The notes under the pieces: model-generated
What the model saw: only the letters and a program-made list of their open reading frames with translations
Databases searched by the model: none
What the model was told of the DNA's origin: nothing
Assembly: GCF_013185915.1 (NCBI RefSeq)
Contig: NZ_JAAZUH010000001.1
Coordinates: 682,001 to 746,000, forward strand
DNA: 64,000 nt
Source of the DNA: Stenotrophomonas bentonitica
GTDB taxonomy: Bacteria > Pseudomonadota > Gammaproteobacteria > Xanthomonadales > Xanthomonadaceae
Direction: 5' to 3'
Position numbers and translations under genes: made by a program
In this document: piece after piece, positions 49,565-58,102 of the stretch
Numbering within the stretch: position 1 is the first letter of the stretch
Layout of the letters: the number at the start of each line of letters is the position of its first letter

Positions 49565-50707
49565 GTGCCCCTAGCCCAGCGCCCCCAAGACGCTTTGAAC
49601 GACGAGTCTCGCCAGTTTTCCCTGCTTGTGAACTCTGTCACTGATTACGCGATCTACATGCTGGACCCCCAGGGCGTCGTAAGGACCTGGAATCCCGGCG
49701 GCCAACGCATCAAGGGCTATCTGGCCGAGCAAGTGGTTGGGACCAACTTTTCCCGGTTCTACCTGCCTGAAGAAGCCGAAGCGGGCGTTCCCGAACGGAA
49801 CCTTCGCACTGCTGCTTCTGAGGGGCGATACGTGGACGAAGGCTGGCGGCTGCGCCAGGATGGGACCCGATTCAGAGCCAATGTGGTCATCGACCCGATC
49901 TGGGAAGACGGCGAGCTGATAGGGTTCGCCAAGATCACGCGCGACGTTTCCGAGCGCTACGAGGCCGAGGAGCGGCTGCGGGAAGCGCAGGAGAGCCTGC
50001 TGCAGGCGCAGAAGATGGAGGCGATCGGCAAGTTCACCTTGGGCTTAGCGCACGACTTCAACAACCTGCTGACAATCGTCGCCAACTGCCTGGACCTAGT
50101 GAGCCTACGGCTCAAAGACAGCGCCTTGGCTGACCTGGTGGAAACCGCGCATCGAGCTGTGGAGCGCGGCGCCCTGCTCACCCGTCAGCTGTTGACGTTC
50201 GGCCGGGGCCAGGCGTTGGTGCCGGAGCCTCTGAGTCTGTCAGAGGTGATGCGTGAGATACAGCCGATGCTGGAGCGATCCGCTGGAAGCACGATCCGTG
50301 TCTCGGCGGACGTGCCGGCCACCTTGCCGCGTCTTGAGCTGGACAAAGCGCAGCTGGAGGCGGCAATGCTTAATTTGGTGTGCAACAGCCGTGACGCGTT
50401 GTCGACCGGCGGACACATCCAGATCACGGCGTCTGCGCAGCGGCTGCGAGACCCTTCCAAATCAGACGCAGTGGTTCAGACCTACGTTTGTTTGGCCGTT
50501 AAGGACAATGGGGAAGGCATTCCTCTGGCCCAGCAGACTAGGGTCTTCGAACCATTCTTTACCACCAAATCGGTGGGCCGCGGCAGCGGGTTGGGGTTGA
50601 GCCAGGTATTTGGCTTCACTTCTCACTCGGGCGGCTTCACCGAGCTCGACAGCATTCCAGGGGAAGGCACGCGGGTCACGTTGTGTTTCCCAGTTCCAGA
50701 GGCCTGA
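49565..50707 (+). CDS. PAS-domain sensor histidine kinase
   Basis: From GTG 49565 (GAGGA upstream) the protein is 380 aa, soluble, with one PAS domain (about 13-130; TDYAIYMLDPQGVVRTWNPG, GTNFSRFYLPEE) and a coiled-coil linker. The HisKA-type box has H163 in GLAHDFNNLLTIV and the ATPase boxes are NLVCNSRDAL, KDNGEGIP, FEPFFTTK and GSGLGLSQVFG. H-D-F-N-N-L-L places it in the group that often pairs with a receiver gene directly downstream. Its stop is 1 bp before the ATG of that receiver, so the two are translationally coupled. Confidence 0.92.
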   Translation: MPLAQRPQDALNDESRQFSLLVNSVTDYAIYMLDPQGVVRTWNPGGQRIKGYLAEQVVGTNFSRFYLPEEAEAGVPERNLRTAASEGRYVDEGWRLRQDGTRFRANVVIDPIWEDGELIGFAKITRDVSERYEAEERLREAQESLLQAQKMEAIGKFTLGLAHDFNNLLTIVANCLDLVSLRLKDSALADLVETAHRAVERGALLTRQLLTFGRGQALVPEPLSLSEVMREIQPMLERSAGSTIRVSADVPATLPRLELDKAQLEAAMLNLVCNSRDALSTGGHIQITASAQRLRDPSKSDAVVQTYVCLAVKDNGEGIPLAQQTRVFEPFFTTKSVGRGSGLGLSQVFGFTSHSGGFTELDSIPGEGTRVTLCFPVPEA

Positions 50708-50708
50708 C

Positions 50709-51059
50709 ATGCCCATCAACGTTCTTTTTGTAGAAGACGAAGCGGACCTTCGGTCTGTCGTGGTCGAAGCCCTTTCCGGTCAAGGCTTTGCTGTGACAGC
50801 GGCAAGTAACGGGGTGGAAGCCATCGCGCAGCTGCGTGGCGAAACGCAGTATGCGGTGGTCGTTACAGACGTGTGCATGCCTGAAGGCGTTTCGGGACTT
50901 GACGTTGCGGCGGAAGTAGCGAACACCCAACCTCATGCGCGTGTTTTAGTCGTCTCTGGCCTCCAGCGGGCCCAGTTGCCGCCGATCCCGCCGGGCGTGC
51001 TTTACCTGCCCAAGCCCTACCGATTTACCCAGCTCATTCGTGCCATCCAAGAGGCGTGA
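50709..51059 (+). CDS. Response-regulator receiver protein paired with the PAS kinase
   Basis: The 116-aa protein starts at ATG 50709, 1 bp after the kinase stop. It is a single receiver: VLFVEDEADLRSVVV, phospho-Asp in AVVVTDVCMPEG, VVSGLQ and Lys in YLPKPYRFTQ. No output domain is present, which is usual for partners of HDFNNLL-type kinases. It could act on another protein or pass phosphate on. It is the last gene of the pair. Confidence 0.88.
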   Translation: MPINVLFVEDEADLRSVVVEALSGQGFAVTAASNGVEAIAQLRGETQYAVVVTDVCMPEGVSGLDVAAEVANTQPHARVLVVSGLQRAQLPPIPPGVLYLPKPYRFTQLIRAIQEA

Positions 51060-51302
51060 GGACGCCGACGTTGGATCGACTGTTTAACGCCGCGCCGAGT
51101 GGGACGACATGCGGTGGCGCGACGACCTAAGCTGATTTGGCTTGACACCCACATGCTGGCCATCGCACCTGCTCCGCTGTCTCGCGTTGGGGGGCACAAG
51201 CTTGCTGCATGAATTGTTCAGCTTCGGTCTAGGTCGAAAGGCATCTGGCTGTAACGCGCGCGGTTGGTAGACTCTTTGCAGTTGTTTCCACAGGGGAAGT
51301 GG

Positions 51303-51560
51303 GTGTATATCGAGATTTATCGAGCGCGCGGCATCTGGGCGCATCTCACGGGAAGCAGTGGTTGGCGCTGGAGGCTCAAGACACGAGACGGCGCGGTGCT
51401 CATAGACCCACGGGAGGCCTTTGATGACCGGCAGACGTGCCTCAGCGTGGTGTCTCTACTGATCGCCGGCGTTACGGCGGCCGTGGTGGATGCAGAGACC
51501 CGGTGCGTGCTTAGGCCCTTAGCCGGGCAATGGGTGAAAGGAGAGGAGTTCGTGCCTTAG
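51303..51560 (+). CDS. DUF1508 (YegP)-like small protein
   Basis: GTG 51303 with AGGGGAAG upstream gives an 85-aa product starting MYIEIYRARGIWAHLTGSSG. The block WRWRLKTRDGAVLIDPREAF, then CLSVVSLL, matches one unit of the DUF1508/YegP fold (Y.EIYR...W.WR..A.NG.vI..s..Y.....C...I). Only one unit is visible, whereas YegP has two. These proteins are cytosolic and of unknown role. A longer start at 51264 is possible. It is a solitary gene. Confidence 0.66.
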   Translation: MYIEIYRARGIWAHLTGSSGWRWRLKTRDGAVLIDPREAFDDRQTCLSVVSLLIAGVTAAVVDAETRCVLRPLAGQWVKGEEFVP

Positions 51561-52009
51561 CAGCCGTGTTCTCTGCGCTGGGAGAGCAGTCGCCCATACT
51601 CTCTGGCGGCTTCTGATCCAGGTCGCTACTCTTGCTGACGATCGTTCAGTCCTCTGCGTCGCCATCAATGAGCGAAGCCGGCGCACCGGCACCATGGCGT
51701 CCAAGGCCGGTATCGGGGCTTGTAACGCTAGACGACGCAACGTGGGTTCGGTGCCTTTGCGCAAGCGGGGTTGGGACGGGTCGCTTACCGCTTAGGACGG
51801 TTAACGGCGTTGCTGACCCATCGCTGTAGGGCGAGCTCGAGTGCATTGCCCCCACTTGAACAACTCAGTAGAAATACCGTTTCGGGTCTTCTTGATCTAC
51901 GGATGGTCTCAGAGGGCACGCCGTGTAGCATGTGGTGGGTCAAGGCTTATCAGCGGCTCTTGATGAGCAATCGCCACACTTGCCACAGACCACAACGACG
52001 GGGGCCTCT
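51561..52009. other. Gap without a convincing gene
   Basis: Only overlapping ORFs with poor starts are seen. The last 20 bp carry a GGGGGC site ahead of the GTG of the regulator at 52010. Confidence 0.4.
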
Positions 52010-52654
52010 GTGTTGAAAGAGCAGCTTCAGCCTTGTTCTAAAAGGATTCGCAAACTGTTAATAGCGGATGACCATTTGATTGCCGCCGAGGGGCTCGCAC
52101 GAATCTGCTCCGACGTAGCGGACACCGTCGAGCTGGTGGTCTCAGGTGACCAACTGCTCAAAAGCCTGCGACAGACGCCGCCAAATCTTGTGATCGCAGA
52201 GACGGCGTTGCCCATCGTTTCAGGGCTCGATGCAATGAGGTTCGCACGGTTGGAAGGCTACCTTATGCCGTTCCTATTTTTGACGAGGCATGGCGACCTG
52301 GGGGAAGCGGCCTCGTCAGTCCGGTGGGGCGGCCGGGGCTACCTCACCAAAACCTCAGACCAAGCGGAGTTATTGGATGCCGTAAAGACCGTGCTCGCGG
52401 GCAGCATCTATTTTTCCGCAGCGGTTCTGACTTCGCCGCCATGCTCGGACACCGGCAGCGCCTATGGTTTGACAACCAGTCAGGTCGGCATCATCCGGCA
52501 ACTCGGGGAAGGGCTACGAGCAAAGGAGATTGCATACACCATGGGGCTCTCGACCCGGACCATCGAGCACCACAAGTTCTTGATGATGCGCAGGCTCGGC
52601 GTTCACGGCACCATTGAACTTGTCGCAAAAGCAAGGGAAATAGGGGTCATTTAA
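52010..52654 (+). CDS. NarL/LuxR-type regulator with Glu in place of the phospho-Asp
   Basis: From GTG 52010 (214 aa) it aligns over its whole length with the regulator at 20862-21512. The acidic pair is kept (LLIADDHL) and the Lys is kept (GYLTKTSD), but the phospho-acceptor position 64 is Glu (VIAETALPIV against VIADVSIPG). Glu often mimics the phosphorylated state, so this regulator may be constitutively active or respond to something else. The LuxR domain is intact (LTTSQVGIIRQLGEGLRAKE, STRTIEHHKFLMM). No kinase is adjacent. The start was fixed by matching the paralogue; longer starts are open. Confidence 0.85.
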   Translation: MLKEQLQPCSKRIRKLLIADDHLIAAEGLARICSDVADTVELVVSGDQLLKSLRQTPPNLVIAETALPIVSGLDAMRFARLEGYLMPFLFLTRHGDLGEAASSVRWGGRGYLTKTSDQAELLDAVKTVLAGSIYFSAAVLTSPPCSDTGSAYGLTTSQVGIIRQLGEGLRAKEIAYTMGLSTRTIEHHKFLMMRRLGVHGTIELVAKAREIGVI

Positions 52655-52943
52655 GAGCGGCTTCCTAGGCAATTCCTAGGCCAGGAGGCGCTCGAAATGC
52701 GCCTTGGGGTTCCCAGGCAATCGTGTGTGCCAAAGCGCTTGGAGGCCCCGAACAGCGCCTCTCCGTGCGTTGAACTGGCCGTCAGGGACAGCCCAACCTA
52801 GGCGTCAGAACGTTAGCTGCGCCCATGTGGCTGTGCACGCTACCTTCTGGCGACCTGGCGATTGAACCCTGCTCATTCCAAGCGTTCGAAAGGAGCGAGC
52901 CTGAGCAGGCAGCGCGACCGGGGAAGCGATCTTGATTGAAGCG

Positions 52944-53384
52944 CTAGCAGCTCGGCCGTTCCAAGGCGTCTTCGATGTCTGCGATGCGAACAAACGTTTC
53001 AGTCATTGCCTCGGTAAGGTCCACCCCGCAGCGAAACGCGTTCATCAGCGCCCCCACCAGGTAGCGGTGGACATCGGTTCGGCCGATATCCACGTGGGTT
53101 TCGTCAGCCCGGTTTGCATGCTTCACCGCGTCGCGCAGGCCCACCATGTCCTCGTGTATCTCGCGGTAGTGTAGATCTGGGCGAGCCGTCAGTTGCCTCG
53201 CATAGTGCAGCATGTGCTCGCCCACGGCAGGGGTGTCATTGGTCGCTGGGAGGCAGCGAAACATGTCTTCCGCTGTGCCAGCCAAGAGGACGACTGTTGC
53301 AGGGTGCGCTTGAACAAGGTAGAGCTGGCAGGCCGTATCCAGGTGCCCGCTAGCGATTTGCAGCTTGGTGGGGCGCGTGGTCAT
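52944..53384 (-). CDS. Hypothetical helical protein, HEPN-like in pattern
   Basis: From ATG 53382-53384 the protein is 146 aa: LQIASGHLDTACQLYLVQAH, ATVVLLAGTAEDMFRCLPAT and VGLRDAVKHANRADET. The layout LDTA..LY...hPatv..LAgtA......l, then (R/N)xxKHAxRDxxE, is one I know from a common but poorly named bacterial family with HEPN-like helices. R-x-A-V-K-H could serve as an R-x4-H-like motif, but that is speculative. The start codon has a weak ribosome-binding site. It is a solitary gene. Confidence 0.6.
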   Translation of the reverse strand: MTTRPTKLQIASGHLDTACQLYLVQAHPATVVLLAGTAEDMFRCLPATNDTPAVGEHMLHYARQLTARPDLHYREIHEDMVGLRDAVKHANRADETHVDIGRTDVHRYLVGALMNAFRCGVDLTEAMTETFVRIADIEDALERPSC

Positions 53385-53528
53385 GGCCGAGAGTCTATCG
53401 GAAAAGACGTTGCGATCCTCGCTTGGAATCTCAAATGGCCGTTTCACGACCTTGTGACGCATGTGACTACTACGGCGGTTACGGCCAACGGGGAGCAAGC
53501 GACCCCACCCTTCATCCTGCTGGCGGCG

Positions 53529-54425
53529 TCAATCGTCCTGAGTCGGTTTGTGCTGCTGCCACCAGCCCTGCCCGGCCTCCTCCGGCCGTGGGGCCGGTGC
53601 TGAATCGCTGACGGGAACCGGGCGCGCCGTGGGCGGAGGGAGCGCAGCGGCGGACGTAGCGGGCGCACTCGCCGAAACCGGCGCAATAGGCGAGGGTCGC
53701 TTATGGACGATGACCTCCCCCTTGTTGAGCACCTGAAGCTTGGCTTCACCTATCTGGAGGTAGCCGAGCAGCTGGATGACGGCAGGACTCTGTTCGGCCA
53801 ATGGCACGCCCCCGATGTGGGTTACAACGTCGCCGGCGCGCAGACCTGCCTCCTCGGCGGGCCCTCCTGGAACAAGCGTCTCGATCACAGCCCCGACCTT
53901 CCGGGTTTTGCGCGTGGGCTTCTCGTAAGCCTGGATTCCCAGTGCGTTGTGTTCGCCGGGGACCATGCGCCCCTCGGCAAAGGCAGCGACCATCTGCAAT
54001 CCCAGATAGTTTTCGTTATAAACCACCGGGTTGTTGATCTCTACCGAGTTGCTGGCATTGAACATGTTCGTGGCAACCGTCTCGAACTTGTTGCTCACCA
54101 TCACGTTGGGGCCGGTTTGCGCCATCGTAAAGGTCAGACGCCCCTTAGGCTCCTGCCAGCCACTGTTTCCTTGGGCCATTTGCACACCCACGGATTGCCA
54201 GAACGACAGTGGGAACTCGTAGACCATGACGTTCCTGTCCTGCCGCGCCGGGGTTCTCCCCGCAGGCAGCATCATCGCCACAACGGCGTCCTGAACCTCC
54301 TGAACGCTGCGGCCCTTCACGGTCACGACTGGCAAAGGCGTGGAACCCAGTCGAGCCGGGTCAGCATGTGCCTGGCCCGCACACAGCAACAAGGCCAGCG
54401 TGCTGGCCCAAATTCGGAGCCTCAT
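53529..54425 (-). CDS. Exported PDZ-domain protein
   Basis: The 298-aa protein has a signal peptide (MRLRIWASTLALLLCAGQAH) and a strong GGGGGAAAG site before the ATG. The N-terminal domain (about 30-160; VVTVKGRSVQEVQDAVVAMM) is of a type I do not know. A PDZ domain follows (about 165-245: GLRAGDVVTHIGGVPLAEQS), then a Pro/Ala-rich tail. PDZ domains bind C-terminal peptides, often in envelope proteolysis; no protease domain is present here. It is solitary and convergent with nothing close. Confidence 0.8.
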   Translation of the reverse strand: MRLRIWASTLALLLCAGQAHADPARLGSTPLPVVTVKGRSVQEVQDAVVAMMLPAGRTPARQDRNVMVYEFPLSFWQSVGVQMAQGNSGWQEPKGRLTFTMAQTGPNVMVSNKFETVATNMFNASNSVEINNPVVYNENYLGLQMVAAFAEGRMVPGEHNALGIQAYEKPTRKTRKVGAVIETLVPGGPAEEAGLRAGDVVTHIGGVPLAEQSPAVIQLLGYLQIGEAKLQVLNKGEVIVHKRPSPIAPVSASAPATSAAALPPPTARPVPVSDSAPAPRPEEAGQGWWQQHKPTQDD

Positions 54426-54517
54426 CTTTCCCCCTTCCCTGTTCAGCGGTCCCTATCGGTCTAGTCTACGTCCCTCCGGCTCCTGCAGACACGTTTGGGT
54501 TGCCAGAAGACGGGGGC

Positions 54518-55012
54518 TTATGGTGTCGGGTCGACATATGCCCCCCGGTCCCAGGACCGGTAGCGCCACGGCACCACCTCTTCCAAGCAGGTGATTCGCG
54601 GACTCGGCAAGTTGGCTACGCCGTCAACGGTTGCCCGTAGTCGCTCCGCGTGTGCTTGCGGGACAAACAGCCAAGGCCTGACCGCCCAGGTCGAGGGCAC
54701 CCCGCTGTCCCGAGCTAGAGCCAACTGGACACCAGCCCATTGCTGATCCCAGCTCCTCAGGCGGGCCAGCAATGAAGGCGCACGAGCGGCGTAGGTGATC
54801 TCGCAAAGGTAGACCGCTTGATCTTTGAAGCTGACCGCCACTGCGTCGCAATACCAGTGGGGTCCGCTCGTGTCTGGATTGACCCCCTCGTTGAGCTGGA
54901 TGCAGCATTGGCTGTTCACGAACAGCGCCCGATCCGCCCGCAGGTAGTCCAGAACCACGCCTTCAAAATGGTCGATACCTGGCGTCCTTGGTCTTCGTGA
55001 AGAGGAACTCAT
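54518..55012 (-). CDS. Unknown protein with D...E-x-T motif (possible nuclease-like fold)
   Basis: From ATG 55010-55012 the product is 164 aa: RPRTPGIDHFEGVVLDYLRA, PHWYCDAVAVSFKDQAVYLC then EITYAARAPSLLARLRSWDQ. I recall unnamed homologues with a WYCDAxAxxFxxxxxYLCEITY core in Xanthomonadaceae and Pseudomonas. D followed by E-x-T on neighbouring strands resembles the PD-(D/E)XK layout, but the Lys is replaced, so catalysis is doubtful. An HNH gene lies 270 bp away in the opposite direction. Confidence 0.58.
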   Translation of the reverse strand: MSSSSRRPRTPGIDHFEGVVLDYLRADRALFVNSQCCIQLNEGVNPDTSGPHWYCDAVAVSFKDQAVYLCEITYAARAPSLLARLRSWDQQWAGVQLALARDSGVPSTWAVRPWLFVPQAHAERLRATVDGVANLPSPRITCLEEVVPWRYRSWDRGAYVDPTP

Positions 55013-55283
55013 GCTTACCCAAGTGCCACTCATCCTCAATCCAACGATAGGGCGTGGCCTTTTCGCTTCCGTCGCCCCTCCTATTCCCTGCCCTCGCACC
55101 ATCTGCCATCGGCTCGGCACCTTGCATTTTTGTTGGCAGTTGCGCGGACTCCAATGCTGCGCTATAACGCGCCTGCCGGTCGCATAAGCGCTGGTGTTGT
55201 GCCCGTATAGCCCATCGGCTTCGGGTGCCCGAGGTTCTCTTCTAGGAGGCACGGGAATCTTCTTTTGATTCCGGAGCCCTCTT

Positions 55284-55616
55284 ATGAGCAACAAACGCCT
55301 CAAATCCATTCGCACTTCTGCCTTCCACGCCCAGTCCGGCCGCTGCTATTACTGCGGGCTTCCGATGTGGCTGGCTTCGCCTTCCGAGCTTGGGCCTGAA
55401 GCAAGCAAGGCCTACAGCGCTCAATGCACCGCCGAGCACTTGGTGGCAAAACAGGATGGGGGGAAAGACCTCGCAAGCAACATTGTGGCGGCGTGCTGCT
55501 TGTGCAATCAAAGGCGTCACCAGCGATCCGCAGGAGCCCTCGCGCCCGATTCCTATCGCGCTCGGGTCCAACGCCAAATGGCGAAGGGAAAGTGGCTCCC
55601 ATATCGGGTTCGATGA
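55284..55616 (+). CDS. HNH endonuclease domain protein
   Basis: The 110-aa HNH protein has a zinc-ribbon-like CxxC (GRCYYCGLPMWL), the catalytic region CTAEHLVAKQDGGKD and a second CxxC with N and H (AACCLCNQRRHQRS). This is the canonical ..EHl.P...GG.....N....C..CN..K layout. It should cut DNA, in a restriction, repair or selfish-element context. The start at 55284 follows a weak site. It is flanked by an unknown nuclease-like gene and an XRE regulator. Confidence 0.85.
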   Translation: MSNKRLKSIRTSAFHAQSGRCYYCGLPMWLASPSELGPEASKAYSAQCTAEHLVAKQDGGKDLASNIVAACCLCNQRRHQRSAGALAPDSYRARVQRQMAKGKWLPYRVR

Positions 55617-55817
55617 GGCCCTGCCCAAGCTGCGCGTGGATGCCAATCCGAGGGATCTCTGGGAACTTAACATGCCCTCGTCTACCACCCAAAACGTTGA
55701 CAGCTTCACGTCCGACATTCATGCGGCACTTCGCCTAGCTATCTCGGCTGACCAAACGTGCAGAACCGCGTGACGCGTGACGGGATCAGGTCGGGAAAGC
55801 AAAACGCGTGCAGGCTT

Positions 55818-56189
55818 TTACTCCTGGTTCAACTGTTTTGCCAACTCAATGCGCTGGCTGGCCGTGAGCTTGGAGAGCGCCAGAACCACGGCGGCGGTGG
55901 CTTCGTCTTCGGCTACCAAGTAAGCCATCGGGACGCCCAGCACGCCCGCCAGCTTCCCTAGCCCGTCCAGATCGATGCCACTGACCTCGGTCTCATAGCG
56001 ATTGACCCGGCTGCTCGCCAGCTTCTTATCGAGCCCCATCAAAACCCCCAGCGCTCGTTGGCTGGGAATGCCGCGCAGTTCTCGGGCCTGTTTCAGGCGG
56101 GCGGCGAACAGGGAGCGGGCGGAGGGGCTGGGCAAGTGAACGGAAGTTGAAAACTTGGGTAGACAGCATGACGCGGTCCCTCGATGCAT
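55818..56189 (-). CDS. XRE-family helix-turn-helix regulator
   Basis: From ATG 56187-56189 (GAAGAG upstream) the protein is 123 aa. The N-terminal HTH (LFAARLKQARELRGIPSQRA, LGVLMGLDKKLASSRVNRYE) matches Cro/C1-type repressors. The remaining part (GKLAGVLGVPMAYLVAEDEA) is a typical C-terminal helix pair. It ends in a helix LTASQRIELAKQLNQE. A target could be the divergent gene at 56242, whose start is 52 bp away, as is common for repressors of adjacent genes. Confidence 0.82.
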   Translation of the reverse strand: MHRGTASCCLPKFSTSVHLPSPSARSLFAARLKQARELRGIPSQRALGVLMGLDKKLASSRVNRYETEVSGIDLDGLGKLAGVLGVPMAYLVAEDEATAAVVLALSKLTASQRIELAKQLNQE

Positions 56190-56241
56190 GGCAGACTCTT
56201 CATCAAATGTAGCACCCTCCCAACCGACCACAGGGGTTTTC

Positions 56242-57018
56242 ATGAAGATGATCGAGACAAGGATCGCCATCGCCTTGACGGCTGCACTGCTGTTGGCCGC
56301 CCAAGGGGCAGCCGCGCAAACCCACCCTGAGCAAGAAGAAAGGCCCAACAAGCCTGGATTCTTTCGGCAGCTGGGCACCAGCCTGAAAGACGCCGGCCAG
56401 CAAATGGTGGGGGTCAAACCGGCCCAAGGTGGCGCTAAGACGAGTGCCGATAGCGGGGCCATCTACGTGCCCATCAGCGGCTCAGGCAAGCTGCCCGGCC
56501 TCTTCAAGGCGGACAACCATCAGCAAGCCCAGCTCGGCAAGCTGGAGTGGCCCCGGGTGGCCCTCACGTTCCAGGAATGGGGTGCGTCCCTGCCCTGTTG
56601 GACCGTCGAGGCGAAGATCTGGACGAGCGCCAGCGCCTCCACGACGGAGACCTTCCGCACCTGCGCCAATGCCTCCTTGACCGAGACCGACGACCTGGGA
56701 GACACGGCCGAGCTCAATACCTCGGCCCTCTGGAAAGCTCGCGATACGTTGATGGGCGTCCGGGTGCCCCCCAGCAAGCCGAACACTGGGGCGAGCCGTT
56801 CTTCGGGTCCCAACCCGCCCAGCCAGCCGTTCGTGGTCAACGTCTCCCGCCCTGGCGTGTCAGAAAGGGCTGTTCAGGTCGCGCTGCGCGTGGCGTGGGT
56901 CAGCGGCTTTATCCAAACCGCCGACATCTACCCCGGCGCGGCTGGGGTCCTGACCCCCTTCAAGGACGGTCGCATGTGGATCTCAGGGTTCAAGCCCGAG
57001 GGCAATCGCGACAAGTAG
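56242..57018 (+). CDS. Secreted hypothetical protein, 258 aa
   Basis: From ATG 56242 (AGGGG upstream) a signal peptide (MKMIETRIAIALTAALLLAA, AAQT) leads into a Pro-rich region and a beta-rich domain (VPISGSGKLPGLFKADNHQQ; LEWPRVALTFQEWGASLPCW). Two Cys (CWTV, TCANA) could form a disulfide. No enzyme motif is apparent. A possible operon continues with a lipoprotein and a membrane protein 72 bp downstream. It may be regulated by the divergent XRE protein. Confidence 0.7.
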   Translation: MKMIETRIAIALTAALLLAAQGAAAQTHPEQEERPNKPGFFRQLGTSLKDAGQQMVGVKPAQGGAKTSADSGAIYVPISGSGKLPGLFKADNHQQAQLGKLEWPRVALTFQEWGASLPCWTVEAKIWTSASASTTETFRTCANASLTETDDLGDTAELNTSALWKARDTLMGVRVPPSKPNTGASRSSGPNPPSQPFVVNVSRPGVSERAVQVALRVAWVSGFIQTADIYPGAAGVLTPFKDGRMWISGFKPEGNRDK

Positions 57019-57090
57019 TCGTCCACGTAAAGCGATATCTGGGCGGCAGGCACCTGCCGCTCTTCAAATTCATCACTCAAGGAATGACCC

Positions 57091-57402
57091 ATGAAAGCAA
57101 GGTTCCTTCTGGCCGCCTTGGCCTTCGCCCTCACCCTGACCGCATGCGGTGGTCCTCCCTCGAACAGCGATGCCGAGAAGGCGCTGGCCACCCTGTTGAC
57201 GCAGAGCGGAGCCGGGGAAGTCCAGGAGATTCAGGACTTCCAGTTGACGGGGTGCGTGGAGGCCCAAGACACGGCGGGCTATCGGTGCGACACCGCTGGA
57301 AAGGTGAGCATCGACATCGGAGGCCGGCGAGTGCCCATCCCTGTCAGCAAGAACCTCCGCTACGCCAAGGAATCGGGAACATGGAAGGCCTACGCCAAAT
57401 GA
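57091..57402 (+). CDS. Small lipoprotein, 103 aa
   Basis: ATG 57091 starts MKARFLLAALAFALTLTACG, with lipobox LTACG at Cys19. The mature part has AEKALATLLTQSGAGEVQEI, then two Cys in GCVEAQ and YRCDTAG. The segment KYAKESGTWKAYAK-like C-terminus is basic. The stop overlaps the start of the next gene (ATGA), so the two are translationally coupled. I do not recognise a family. Confidence 0.72.
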   Translation: MKARFLLAALAFALTLTACGGPPSNSDAEKALATLLTQSGAGEVQEIQDFQLTGCVEAQDTAGYRCDTAGKVSIDIGGRRVPIPVSKNLRYAKESGTWKAYAK

Positions 57403-57740
57403 GCGCCCAGCCCCCTCCGCTGTATGTCCCCCCGCGACCGACTGCCCGGACCCTGCCGACGCCCCGCACGCGGTTCTTCTGGTGGTATTCGCTGTCTCTG
57501 CTCTTTCTGGGACCTTTCGGTTTCGTCGTCGGGCCAGTCATGGCCCGACGCGCAAACCGGAAGGCGGCGCGTCGTTACCCGGTCGAGGCCCACGCAGCAC
57601 AGGCGCGCGATGTGGGCTTTGCCTGGTGGCAGTGGTGGATCATGACGCCGCTGACGTTGATGGGCGCTTTCTGGGTGTTTGGCCTGCTGAGTGGGCTGCC
57701 GATGTTCTTGTTTGTGATGTATGCGCAGCTAACTCAATAG
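57399..57740 (+). CDS. Small membrane protein, 113 aa
   Basis: The start ATG 57399 overlaps the preceding stop as ATGA. The N-terminus is Pro-rich (MSAQPPPLYVPPRPTARTLP), then come two membrane segments (YSLSLLFLGPFGFVVGPVMA and WWIMTPLTLMGAFWVFGLLS) with a basic loop between (RRANRKAARR). An intrinsic terminator at 57764 closes the operon. Function unknown. Confidence 0.7.
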   Translation: MSAQPPPLYVPPRPTARTLPTPRTRFFWWYSLSLLFLGPFGFVVGPVMARRANRKAARRYPVEAHAAQARDVGFAWWQWWIMTPLTLMGAFWVFGLLSGLPMFLFVMYAQLTQ

Positions 57741-57763
57741 CAGTGGGATCTTGCAAATACAAC

Positions 57764-57787
57764 GGGCCGCCACGAGCGGCCCTTTTT
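57764..57787 (+). terminator. Rho-independent terminator
   Basis: GGGCCGC, loop CACGA, GCGGCCC and TTTTT lie 24 bp after the membrane-protein stop: perfect 7-bp stem plus T-run. Confidence 0.88.
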
Positions 57788-57910
57788 ATTGCCAGCTCGC
57801 GGTAGCGGGCGCCCTGAAATAGAGATGCTTTGGCAAAGCAACCAGCATCATGGACATTGACAATACTGGAAACCAACTTATAAGAGTCTGACATAAGCCG
57901 GAGTCACCCT

Positions 57911-58102
57911 ATGAAGTTCACCATCGAAGTTGTTTCGGACTACCCGCCGCCTGAGCGCCTTCCTCTAAACAACCCGATCGACGGGAAAATCTTCCTCGTG
58001 CTTGCGCCGGACGGGAAAAGCATGACCCCGTCCGGCATGCAACTTCCAGGTCTTGAGGACGTGCCAAGTCTTTCGCTAATCAAAATAACGCGAGATTCTT
58101 AA
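57911..58102 (+). CDS. Small hypothetical protein, 63 aa
   Basis: ATG 57911 has CGGAG 9 nt upstream. The product starts MKFTIEVVSDYPPPERLPLN, then KIFLVLAPDGKSMTPSGMQL and ends LIKITRDS. A beta-sandwich-like pattern is possible. Its stop overlaps the end of the opposite-strand gene by 4 nt. Not recognised. Confidence 0.55.
   Translation: MKFTIEVVSDYPPPERLPLNNPIDGKIFLVLAPDGKSMTPSGMQLPGLEDVPSLSLIKITRDS

Noticed and set aside
56547..57740. One 397-codon plus-strand ORF
   Set aside because: Only its last 113 codons are a gene (57399-57740); the earlier part overlaps a secreted protein and a lipoprotein in the correct frames.
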